64,000 nt of DNA from Deltaproteobacteria bacterium. GTDB lineage: Bacteria; Myxococcota_A; UBA9160; UBA4427. Position 1 is the stretch's first letter. Each line of letters opens with the position of its first letter. A model generated the notes under the pieces. The model did not search any database, was not told where the DNA came from, and saw only the letters and a program-made list of their open reading frames with translations. Location: contig JADJOR010000011.1 of the NCBI GenBank assembly GCA_016713665.1, forward strand, positions 1-64,000, written 5' to 3'. The position numbers and the translations under genes are program-made. Positions 1-7,717 of the stretch are shown here, piece after piece.

Positions 1-142
1 CGTCGACCGCCTGCTTGTAGCGGTATAACGTGTCTCTCGAATAGCCCATCACCTTGCAGGCTCGGGAGACGTTGCCGAGCTCCTCGGCCAGGTTCAGCAG
101 GCCCAGCTTGTTCTTGATGATCTTCTGTTGTGTACTCGTCAT
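1..142 (-). CDS. IS481/IS3-family transposase, N-terminal part (runs off window)
   Basis: An ATG at 140-142 opens a frame read leftwards for 47 codons to the window edge. The peptide begins MTSTQQKIIKNKLGLLNLAE and continues through NVSRACKVMGYSRDTLYRYK, a helix-turn-helix DNA-binding segment typical of the N-terminus of IS481/IS3-type transposases that recognises the element ends. The DDE catalytic domain is outside the window, so intactness cannot be judged. The family is recognised from the HTH sequence by recall, not by a search. Confidence 0.75.
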   Translation of the reverse strand, partial: MTSTQQKIIKNKLGLLNLAEELGNVSRACKVMGYSRDTLYRYKQAVD

Positions 143-202
143 GGGGTTACCCTTTTGGAGAACAGGTCTCCGGTTGTGTTGGTGCACAACCAGGGTAACC
201 CC
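143..202. promoter_or_regulatory. nested inverted repeats in the transposase leader (two hairpins inside a closing stem)
   Basis: GGGGTTACCCT (143-153) is perfectly complementary to AGGGTAACCCC (192-202). Enclosed and almost back to back are two further perfect hairpins: GGAGA/TCTCC (157-161/167-171) and GGTTGTG/CACAACC (172-178/185-191). The whole segment can fold as a three-way junction directly before the transposase start codon. A role in blocking read-through transcription or translation of the transposase is inference. Confidence 0.6.
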
Positions 203-342
203 GCTTGATTTTCATCAAGGGTGTCAGATCAAGTCGGAACTGCAAATCAGCTTACTGGCGCAGGAACGCGCACCGTATTCATCGAGACGATGGACCTCAA
301 TGGCGATAGCCGAATCGACTATATCGATGCTCGCACCGCGCC

Positions 343-2151
343 ATGGGTGGTGTATCCCGGTCGGTGCTTGATTCCTCCGGGTCCCAAACGTGCGGCTTCG
401 GAGCACCGCAGAGCTGGCCTGCTCCTCAAGTGAACGTCGAGGAAACTCAGGAACAGAACTATCAGCGTACCTATAAGTTTCTTTCCGACATTAACGGCGA
501 CAACCTGCCCGACTATGTCGTCACAGGAGCGGCGGACAATGCACCATGGAGCGTGTACCTGAATAACGGCTCGGGGTTCTCGTCAGCAGCGGTCTCTTAC
601 GGGTCGATGGGGCCGATTCGGCGTCGATACGTCGGAAGCCTGGGAACGCCGAATCCAGCGCAGACCAATCAGGATCTTTTTGATTTCAATGGCGATGGTC
701 TGCCTGATATCGTCTCCAATACCGACTACCAGGCCACGAATCCGTTCAATCCTGCACTTGGCGAAGCTCGTACCATTTACGCAGTTTTGAACTCATCGCT
801 TGACGTCGTCCAGTACGTCCACATTGATGACCTTTACTGCAGCGAGACTCAGTTCTGTCCCGGAATCATTCCAGCAGGTGGCGGGCTCGTGAATGCGCTT
901 GAGGTCTTCCTCAATAACGGACACGGCTTTGATCCGCCGGTCTACTCGCCTTTCCCCGGCGTGAACGACTTCGACCCGGGTCTCTCAGGGGGGTACGTTC
1001 GCTACTCCAACAGCCAGGGGGATGTGACTCAAGACTTCCTGGACGTGACGGGCGACGGCCTACCGGATCTTGTCACGACCGAAGATGGCGGCGCGACGTG
1101 GCGAGTTAGTGTCAACGTCGGGTCGGGTCGACTGGCAGACGACTCTCTTGAAATTCCGCCGGGCGGCCCAATCGGGCGGTCTCGGCCAACTTTGGTCTTG
1201 GCTGGTGCATCGGGCCCGATCCGCGACATGAGAAGCAGCGGAACGCTACAAGCCAGCGAGATGCAGGACTGGAACGGCGACGGTCTGCCGGACCGGATCA
1301 CTGGCGCAAATGGCCCCTGGACGCTCCGACCGATGGAGTCGCTCTTCTCGACCGGCGCCACGAATCGTGCATGGCTCATGAAAAGAGCGAATGACGGAGT
1401 GGGAGGTGTATTCGAGGTCGAGTTCGTTCCCTCGACGGCCTTCGCCCACAATGGAAGCGATGCTGTGCCAGACCTGCCCTTCCCGCTATGGGTGGTGTCC
1501 GCATCGCGGCAGACGGATGGAACGTGTACTCCGGGAGCTGTCGACGTATTTGATCCGGTTGCGAACACGTGCATCAGCTCGGGACGCGAGCGAGTTCTTT
1601 ACTACGAGTACGCAAATGGGCTCTACGACTGGGCAACGAAGCAGTTCCGAGGATTCGGGCAGGTCACGCAGCTTGACGTCTTCGGCAGCAAGACGGTCAA
1701 TACGTTTTATCAAGACGAGCACCGACGCGGACGACTCTTTCGAACAGAAGTTAGAACGCCTGGCGACGAGTACGTCGTCCAGTCCGCGACGAACACATGG
1801 CTAGCGATTCCATCGAGTCTGGGGGATGGTCGAACGCAGGTCTACCTAGCCGAGAGCGTGACCATGAGAAGTGATCTGCTTGCGCAGGGTCTCCTGACGC
1901 CGTCTGCCTCGTCAATCGCAATCGGCCCCCTGATGCGTGGGGCCGAGTCACCCAAACATGCAGTCTCAGTTGCTCCGTGGACCCGGGAATGTCTCCATCT
2001 GGCTCGGATGCGTGCACCAACGTCGTGGCGGGTCAAATCAACACAACTACGGAGTTGGCAGACCCGCTCTCAAGCTCGTTTTGGGTGCGGGAGCGACCCA
2101 GCCGCGTGCGGACGGAGTACAAGGCAGCTGACGGTTCCATTCAGCTCCTGA
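343..2151 (+). pseudogene. RHS toxin segment 1: FG-GAP/VCBS-like repeats and TcdB-middle-like domain
   Basis: The open segment encodes repeated Asp-rich motifs: DINGDNLPDYVV, DFNGDGLPDIVS, DVTGDGLPDLVT and DWNGDGLPDRIT, the calcium-loop pattern of FG-GAP/VCBS propeller repeats. One more copy (DLNGDSRIDYID) lies upstream in another frame at about 290-325. The second half (about 1590-1760, with YYEYANGLYDWATKQFRGFG) matches the SpvB/TcaC-TcdB middle region that precedes RHS repeats. After about 1930 the frame no longer makes family sense; homology continues in the frame that is open from 1977. The apparent start at 343 is an artefact of the upstream shift. Confidence 0.65.
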
Positions 2152-4907
2152 CAGGCACGGCGTTCTATTACGACGGAGTTCTTGCGGACCGCAATTCCAA
2201 TGCCACATTCGGGAGAACTACGAGCGGTCTCGTCAAGCGGGTGGAGTCTGAGATTGGACCTTCGCACGTAGGAAGTGGGCTCAAGTCCATCACTCGAACC
2301 GCCTATGACAACCTCGGCAACGCGATTGAAATCGAGGAGCCGAGCGGCCTTCGTTCCACTGTCAGCTTCGATCCCCAGTTTGCTTTGTATCCCGAGACGC
2401 GAATCACGTACTTGGGTTCGACTCCAACCTACTCGTCGGCGACGGCCTTCGATCTGCGATTCGGAAAGGTCGCAACGAGTGTCGATCTAAACCTCCAAGT
2501 GACGACGTATCAATACGATTCTCGCGGACGGCTCATCTGCGAGACCCTTCCTGGAGACGATCCCGCCCACTGCCAGGAAAGCGGATGGCCGTTCACACGA
2601 ACGACGGAGTACCACTACGTCGACGGCTCCGCAGGTGCGTCCTACCCAGATTCCCTGTCATACATCGAAACACGTCGCCGACACCCGAACGCACCCGGCG
2701 GATATCTTGCGGCGCGCCAGTACATCGATGCGTTAGGGCGGCAGCAGTTTTCGACGTCGAACCAGATCATTGAAGGAGCGGCGTCGCCGTCATTGGTTGT
2801 AAGCAATCAAGTTCGGTTTGATGCCATCGGGAGAATTTCTCATCAGTATCCGCCCTATGAACTCGCTGGAGCTGCGGTCACACAGTCCCCACCGGGTCTT
2901 CCGACGACGACAAGCTATCTGCTGAACGGAACCACATTCATCGATCCGTTAGGGCGCGTGGGGGTGGTGGACCCGCCGGATGCCACCCGTCAGGCAATCC
3001 GCTACGAAGGAAAGAGAACAACTACCCTTAACGCCAGAAACGATACAGCATTCGAGGTGACCAACGATTTCGGCCACGTCATCCGGCGCGAGTCGGGGGT
3101 CGGGTCGTCTAATCCGATGGTCTCCTCATTTACCCATGATGGCCTTGGGCACGTCCTCACCGAGACTTTCGGCGATTCGGCGTCTACGACGATAGTGCAC
3201 GTGTACGACCTTCTGGGCCGGAGGATTACGACGACTGATCCCGACAGCGGCGTCTGGAAATTCGGATTCGACGTTGCGGGAAACATCGTTTACCAGGACA
3301 CGCCGGCTGCCAATCAGAGCGTCTACATGTGCTACGACGCCATGAGCCGCATTCAGAGGCGCTGCATTTCGAGCGGACCTGATCTCTACAGCTCAACGAT
3401 CTGCAGCTCTGCGTGCCAAGGGGCCGAGACGGAGTCCTCATACGTCTACGACAGCGTCGCCAATGGGAGCTTCGGAATCGGTCGCCTGGCCTCGGTCACG
3501 GACGCTTCCGGGTCAGCATTCTTTCGCTACGACTCTCGAGGCCGAATCCGATACGAATCAAAGACGATCCTCGAGCGGACTGCGACACTCGAGTACGGAT
3601 TCAATGCGGGCGGGCAACCAGCGACCGTCAAGTATCCGGACGGCGACATCGTCACGTACAACTACCGCAGCGATGGGAGTCTCGGCGCGATCACCAGCGC
3701 CGATGCGACTTATGTCTCATCAATGCACTATGACCTCTACGGGAGGGCATCCCGAATTCAGAGAGGAAACGGTGTCGTCGACGACATCAACTTCTACAAC
3801 GAGGGTCAGGGGGCACGTCTTCAGTCGGTTGCGGTGACGAAAGCTGGCATCTCTACGCCACACCTGAGCCTGGCCTATCAATACGATAGCCTCGGAAAGC
3901 TTCGGCAAGTCACTGATAACCGTAACGGCTCTGGCCAGCTCGCGAACAACGCTACCTTTGAATACGACGCGGTGGGCCGCCTCAAGTCACAGGCCGGAAC
4001 GGCTGGCGGTCTGTTCAACTATTCCTACGGATACGATTCGATCGGTAACCTCATCCAGAACGGAGCCACGACTCTGGCGTATCGATCGGATCGACCACAT
4101 CAATTGGAGACGATCGATAACGTTGGGGTCACGTATGATAGCAACGGCAATCGGAGAACCAGAGGTTCACATCCGACGGCTGGCCCAGCCGAGGTGTACA
4201 ACTACGACGCCCTCAACCGAATAGTGGCCGTACACGATGCGGGATTGGTGAGCCATGCCACCTTCTTTGTGTATGACTACCAAAGTCGTTTGGTCGCAGA
4301 TATCAGCTGGGAAGATTACGCGGAGACTCCCAAGGCGTTCTATTACTCGAAGCTCGCGCGCGCTGAAGATGGCGATCTCGTTAAGCGCGTTTTCGCAGGT
4401 AACTTGCTCGTCGCGGAGCGCCCCGTATGGGCCCCAGAGTTCTCAACCGGCGTCACCGGTGTTCCGGAACCGGTCCTCATCGTATTGCTCGTGTGTGGCG
4501 TGCTTGGGCTGTGCATGATAGCCACATTGCCGATTGGACCTCTGTCCACTGGGCGGCGCGGTATGGCCGCACGGGCGTGTGGGATCGCTCTCATCTATTT
4601 CGTGGGAACAGCCGCTCCGCTGGTGATATTGACGACTCCTGCCCAAGCGCAGCAGCAAGGGTCCGGGCCAGATCGAATCGTTCATCAGCATTTCGATCAC
4701 CTAGGTTCCACCCAGGCGATTACGAGCCAGGCGGGCACTCTGAATCACCAGGTGCGATACGACCCGTACGGACGAATTCGGGGCGGTTCGATGGATCGGG
4801 CGTTGCCGTGGCGGCCGGGGTCGGGACACGCCAAGAATTCACTGGTTATACGACGGACGTCGGTTCGGGGTTACAGATCGCTGGCGTTCGCGTGTTTGAT
4901 TCGTTAA
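1977..4907 (+). pseudogene. RHS toxin segment 2: YD/RHS repeat barrel and core with internal two-helix insertion
   Basis: At least fifteen YD-type repeats follow one another (for example YDNLGNAIE, YDSRGRLIC, YDLLGRRIT, YDAVGRLKS, YDSNGNRRT, YDALNRIVA), then the core motifs HFDHLGSTQAIT and VRYDPYGRIRG. Between FAGNLLVAERP and HFDHLGST lies an insertion (about 4430-4670) with a VPEP-started hydrophobic helix ending in GRR and then a signal-peptide-like helix ending AQAQQQ. RHS barrels encapsulate the toxin chain. The frame leaves the family near 4780 and QEFTGYTTDVGSG continues in another frame, so the stop at 4907 is not the original end. Confidence 0.75.
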
Positions 4908-4926
4908 CGGGCCAGTTCCTGCAAGG

Positions 4927-5514
4927 GACCCCGCTGAAGAGTTTGCGAGTCCGTATGCCTACGGTCCGGGAGATCCGATCAATGGAACGGATCCGACCGG
5001 AGCTGCCTGGCAGTTGTTCGCATTCCTCGTGGGGTTGGCGCTCGTAGTTGCGAACTCGATCTATGTCGGGGTTACGACGGGAAGTGCAGATGCGGCTTTC
5101 GCGACCTTCTTCGCGGGCGCAGTGCAGCTCGTGGCGGGGGCGGCGCTCATCGCTCCAGCGATTTCTAGTACACTGGGAGCGATTAATAATCCAGCGGTCA
5201 GCTACGGCGTAGCGGCCGCCTCTCTTAACTACGGCGCTTACTCTACGGTTGACTCAGCGCGATCCGGAAACATCCTCGGCGCCGTTTCGGCGGGTGTAAA
5301 TGTAGCGTTGTCAGCGTTCGCGATAGCGTCTTCCTTGTCGAAAACAACGTCGAGCGTGATCAGCGGCAACGCGATAGCTGAATACGAGGATCAGACCTTG
5401 GCTTCTTCGCCAGGTGACGTAAAGCGGGAGGCGCTCGATGGGTTGGTTTCTGCCGGGAAAGTTTCCGGAGGCGATGCAAAAGGGTCGTGTTTGATCCCCG
5501 TACTGTTGCGGTGA
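4927..5514 (+). pseudogene. RHS toxin segment 3: end of core and hydrophobic pre-toxin region
   Basis: This frame begins with the end of the RHS core (DPAEEFASPYAYGPGDPING, then TDPTG), after which RHS proteins become variable. Three hydrophobic stretches follow (about 5010-5075, 5095-5165 and 5280-5335), rich in Ala, Val and Gly, which may act in translocation of the tip domain. The preceding piece with GYTTDVGSGLQ is in a different frame, consistent with one missing base near 4925. Near 5475-5482 (AAAAGGG) the homology moves to the frame of the metallopeptidase segment. Confidence 0.55.
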
Positions 5515-5861
5515 TGGTTGATGCGGACGGTCGACCGATTCATGGAACTGAGCGGTATTTCAACACGCAACACGAGGGGATCGGATTCATGGAAAGGAAT
5601 CCGGGGTACGGTCTATTGGGAGGCCGGGCAAACCCAGGATTCTTCGGCATCGGGCGCGAGGTAAGGATTTTCGATAGCGCGACCATTGCTGGGTTAACGA
5701 ACAATGGGATAGCAGTTGTTCATATGACCCACCTTCAGTCGGCTCAGTTCGTAATTCTCCATGAGCTAGGTCACCTGAACGCGGGTATCTGGTACGGACC
5801 CGTGCTTTGGGAAACGTCAACTGAGGATCAGGCCCACGCTTATGCACGCGATCGGCTGTAA
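5487..5861 (+). pseudogene. RHS toxin tip: HELGH zinc-metallopeptidase-like domain
   Basis: The C-terminal segment contains FVILHELGHLNAG, a clear HExxH zinc-binding and catalytic motif, followed about 20 residues later by a Glu in STEDQAHAYARD. This spacing resembles gluzincin/ImmA-IrrE-like proteases, with the second Glu as third metal ligand. Such a domain at the end of an RHS protein is expected to be the toxin. Reading back in this frame from 5478 gives KRVVFDPRTVAVM, so the true junction with the hydrophobic region is just upstream of the apparent start. The last bases overlap the next gene. The substrate is unknown. Confidence 0.65.
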
Positions 5862-6453
5862 CTTGTACAGAGTGATTGGATTCAGGCAAACGGTGCCGAT
5901 CGGGCTCCTCTGTATTATCATGCTGCTCTCCGTTCAGGAGTCGCGGGGCGACACAGTTCTTCCGCTCCCGATGAGATCTTTGGTTAAGCAGACGTTGATC
6001 GCAGGTGTCGTCTCCGTGGCAACCGTGCGCGAAGCCTCATACCGTATCCTGGGTATTGAGACTTCATGCGGGTATGAGGCGGAGGTCGACGTGATCAATC
6101 ATTATCGCGGTCCGCCAGGTCGGTGGACGGTTTGGATTGAGGCGGGTATTCCGCTTCCACACCGTGGGGCAACGTACTTCTTGATGGGGGTGCGTCCGCC
6201 TCGAGAGGAAGAGTTCGCCGCATGGTTTCCCTCTTTTGGGCGAGCCGTCCGCGATCGTTGTGCTTCGAAGACGGACGGAGTGATTCTGGGGTTTCCTCTT
6301 ACGATGGTTGAGCTCATCACGAGAAGCGGAGCCACCTTTGCTGTGTCCAGCAAGCAACCTGCTGTGCCGTATGGAGAATGGCGATTAGAGGAAGGACGTT
6401 GGATCCTGGATTGGTCCGATCACGAGTTCGTCATTTCCGAGCTGCTTCGATAG
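5842..6453 (+). CDS. putative exported immunity protein for the RHS metallopeptidase toxin
   Basis: The 203-residue protein begins with a basic/hydrophobic segment (residues about 10-36, TVPIGLLCIIMLLSVQESRG) that looks like a signal peptide or anchor, followed by a mixed alpha/beta globular region with a Trp-rich C-terminal end. I recognise no family. The gene overlaps the 3' end of the toxin segment by 20 bases, the usual arrangement of immunity genes beside RHS toxins. Location outside the cytoplasm would suit protection from a toxin acting in the envelope. No clear ribosome-binding site is visible; translational coupling to the toxin is likely. Function rests on position only. Confidence 0.5.
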   Translation: MHAIGCNLYRVIGFRQTVPIGLLCIIMLLSVQESRGDTVLPLPMRSLVKQTLIAGVVSVATVREASYRILGIETSCGYEAEVDVINHYRGPPGRWTVWIEAGIPLPHRGATYFLMGVRPPREEEFAAWFPSFGRAVRDRCASKTDGVILGFPLTMVELITRSGATFAVSSKQPAVPYGEWRLEEGRWILDWSDHEFVISELLR

Positions 6454-6949
6454 TCGCCTTGGGAAGACGGGGTTGCTTTAAGAAACAAGCGCGTTCGGCG
6501 AGCTTGAGCTGTCGCAGCCGCACTGCGACGTTCTGCGCTGCACGTCGCGGACCGCGTGGAGTTCGCCGCCGTCCCAGAAGTTTGCCCACAGCGAGCCGAC
6601 CAACTGCCGGGTTGCACCTTGTCTCTCACGTCATCATGCGGTCCGTTGAAGCGCAAGACTGTCACATACCGGCCCTTATGTATCTGATTCGCGGCTCGGC
6701 GCCGAGCTGACGGGGCTTACCCGGCGTGCGACCGCCCGGTCCAGCACCCTCGAATCATCAACATAAGGTCAGCTGGCCCATTCCGCCCTCCCCGTCCTCG
6801 TCGGCAAACCAGGAAGGTCAGCCCCGTCGACGCGATCGGGAGAGCTCCGCTCGGCTCAGGTAGCGCATCGTTGCGCCGGAATCGGAACGACATGCCCGGG
6901 ATCCGAATAACGGGCCCGGCCCCTCGCGGGACGCCATCTCCCCAGCCGC
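6454..6949. other. intergenic, no supported gene
   Basis: About 500 bases between the immunity candidate and vapC. Short open stretches exist on both strands, including an 81-codon minus-strand one (6420-6665), but none has a recognisable domain, good start site or neighbour support. It may hold remnants from the accessory region; I see no RNA gene or repeat in it. Confidence 0.5.
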
Positions 6950-7351
6950 TCAATCCAACCAGTTCTCGATCGACAGTCCGAGACGTCCGAAGGCGCGGTC
7001 GGCGGTGACCAGGGTGAGGCCGAAGACGAGCGCGTGCACTGCGATGGCCAGATCGAAGTCACTCATTCGCCGCCCCACCTTCTCGAGCTTGGCCTTCCGT
7101 TCTCCGAATCGCCGGCTGACCTCGTCGCTCCACGGCAGGCGGATCAACTCGGCTCCGACGGCGGACCACTGCGCCTCCAACGCCCGACGGCGCATGGACG
7201 CCGGCAGGTAGCGGAGACCGAACTCGATCTCGGCCGCCGTCACCTGCGAGATCGCGATGTCTTCACGGGGCGTTCCAGCAACCCGCACCGCAGCATGCGG
7301 CTCTCCGCGCATCAGCGCGGACACGGTATTCGTGTCGAGCAGGAATTTCAC
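6950..7351 (-). CDS. vapC: PIN-domain ribonuclease toxin, VapC-type
   Basis: The 133-residue protein starts at a GTG (7349-7351) with VKFLLDTNTVSALMRGEP, the first acidic Asp of a PIN domain, and keeps later acidic positions in AAEIEFG, SDFDLAIAVHA and LVTADRAF. PIN toxins cleave RNA, commonly tRNA or rRNA sites, with magnesium. The start overlaps the antitoxin stop by four bases (GTGA, 7348-7351), so the two are translationally coupled. A longer frame extends upstream through the antitoxin but is not supported. Length and order (antitoxin first) are normal for VapBC. Confidence 0.88.
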   Translation of the reverse strand: MKFLLDTNTVSALMRGEPHAAVRVAGTPREDIAISQVTAAEIEFGLRYLPASMRRRALEAQWSAVGAELIRLPWSDEVSRRFGERKAKLEKVGRRMSDFDLAIAVHALVFGLTLVTADRAFGRLGLSIENWLD

Positions 7352-7605
7352 AGATCGCGCGCCGTGCTGCGCGAGCGGCGGGCTCGGATGGCATCCATCA
7401 TCTCGTCCACGATCTGATCGAGGTCGGTACGCTGCGCGCCGATCGCCTTCAGGAATCCCGGCGACCATGAAGAGCGATCGTCGAGGGCCTGCTCGACCGC
7501 AGCCACGATGAGCTGGCTCCGCGTCATCCCGAGCGCTGCCGCCCGCTCGTCGAGCGCCGCAACGAGCTCGTCGGGAAGGCGAATGCTGGTGGTGCTCCTA
7601 GGCAT
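7348..7605 (-). CDS. vapB: ribbon-helix-helix antitoxin, VapB/CopG-like
   Basis: The 85-residue protein opens with STTSIRLPDELVAALDERAA, a typical ribbon-helix-helix (CopG/ParD-like) DNA-binding strand and helix, followed by a second helix (TRSQLIVAAVEQAL). The C-terminal half (about residues 45-85) is charged and probably wraps the PIN toxin. It is first in the operon and overlaps vapC by GTGA. Two copies of ACGTACT spaced 11 bases apart lie just upstream and are a likely autoregulatory site. No Shine-Dalgarno is evident before the ATG, so it may be read from a near-leaderless message. Confidence 0.85.
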   Translation of the reverse strand: MPRSTTSIRLPDELVAALDERAAALGMTRSQLIVAAVEQALDDRSSWSPGFLKAIGAQRTDLDQIVDEMMDAIRARRSRSTARDL

Positions 7606-7612
7606 GAATGAA

Positions 7613-7630
7613 ACGTACTACGCACGTACT
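7613..7630 (-). promoter_or_regulatory. direct-repeat operator upstream of the vapBC pair
   Basis: ACGTACT occurs at 7613-7619 and again at 7624-7630, an 11-base (one helical turn) spacing, starting eight bases before the antitoxin ATG. Ribbon-helix-helix antitoxins bind tandem sites of this kind cooperatively, so autoregulation is likely. This is inferred from spacing and position. Confidence 0.5.
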
Positions 7631-7651
7631 GCGTTGGCCAGACCGCGACCC

Positions 7652-7683
7652 GCGTCCGGCGGCGGGGGAGCGCCGCCGGACGC
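7652..7683 (-). terminator. strong GC hairpin downstream of the DegT-family gene
   Basis: GCGTCCGGCGGCG (7652-7664) pairs perfectly with 7671-7683 across a six-base loop. It lies 35 bases beyond the minus-strand DegT-family stop and before the vapB promoter region. No U-tract follows, so it may be a transcript-stabilising or weak terminator hairpin. Confidence 0.4.
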
Positions 7684-7717
7684 AGGGCGATCTGGAGCCG
7701 GATTGCCCGACCGGACC

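Larger units (their letters stand above)
1..226 (-). mobile_element. end of an IS481/IS3-like insertion sequence
   Basis: This is the transposase-start end of an insertion sequence whose bulk lies left of the window. It holds the first 47 codons of a transposase read leftwards, a structured leader (143-202) and a small hairpin (204-219, CTTGAT-TTTC-ATCAAG). The probable outer edge is at 226, where the minus strand begins TGACACCC. From 227 the plus strand reads as the interior of an SpvB/RHS gene, so the element appears to have inserted into that gene. I cannot see the other terminus or the target-site duplication, so the exact edge is inferred. Confidence 0.65.
227..5861 (+). pseudogene. SpvB/RHS-type polymorphic toxin gene, interrupted by IS and frameshifted
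   Basis: One continuous homology runs across three reading frames: DxNGDxxxD (FG-GAP/VCBS-like) repeats and a TcdB-middle-like domain, a long series of YD (RHS) repeats, the RHS core ending in DPINGTDPTG, a hydrophobic linker, and an HELGH toxin tip. The frame changes near 355-370, 1930-1975, 4775-4790, 4925 and 5475-5482, mostly at short homopolymers, and each frame soon hits a stop if not shifted. The 5' part is cut off by the insertion sequence. In intact relatives this is a very large secreted cage-forming protein that delivers its C-terminal toxin. GC is lower than in the rest of the window, suggesting horizontal origin. Sequencing indels could explain part of the breakage, but the IS insertion argues for real decay. 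Confidence 0.75.

Noticed and set aside
6420..6665. An 81-codon minus-strand frame after the immunity candidate
   Set aside because: Ser/Arg/Ala-rich, no start signal, no family resemblance; it might be a degraded remnant but I cannot support it.
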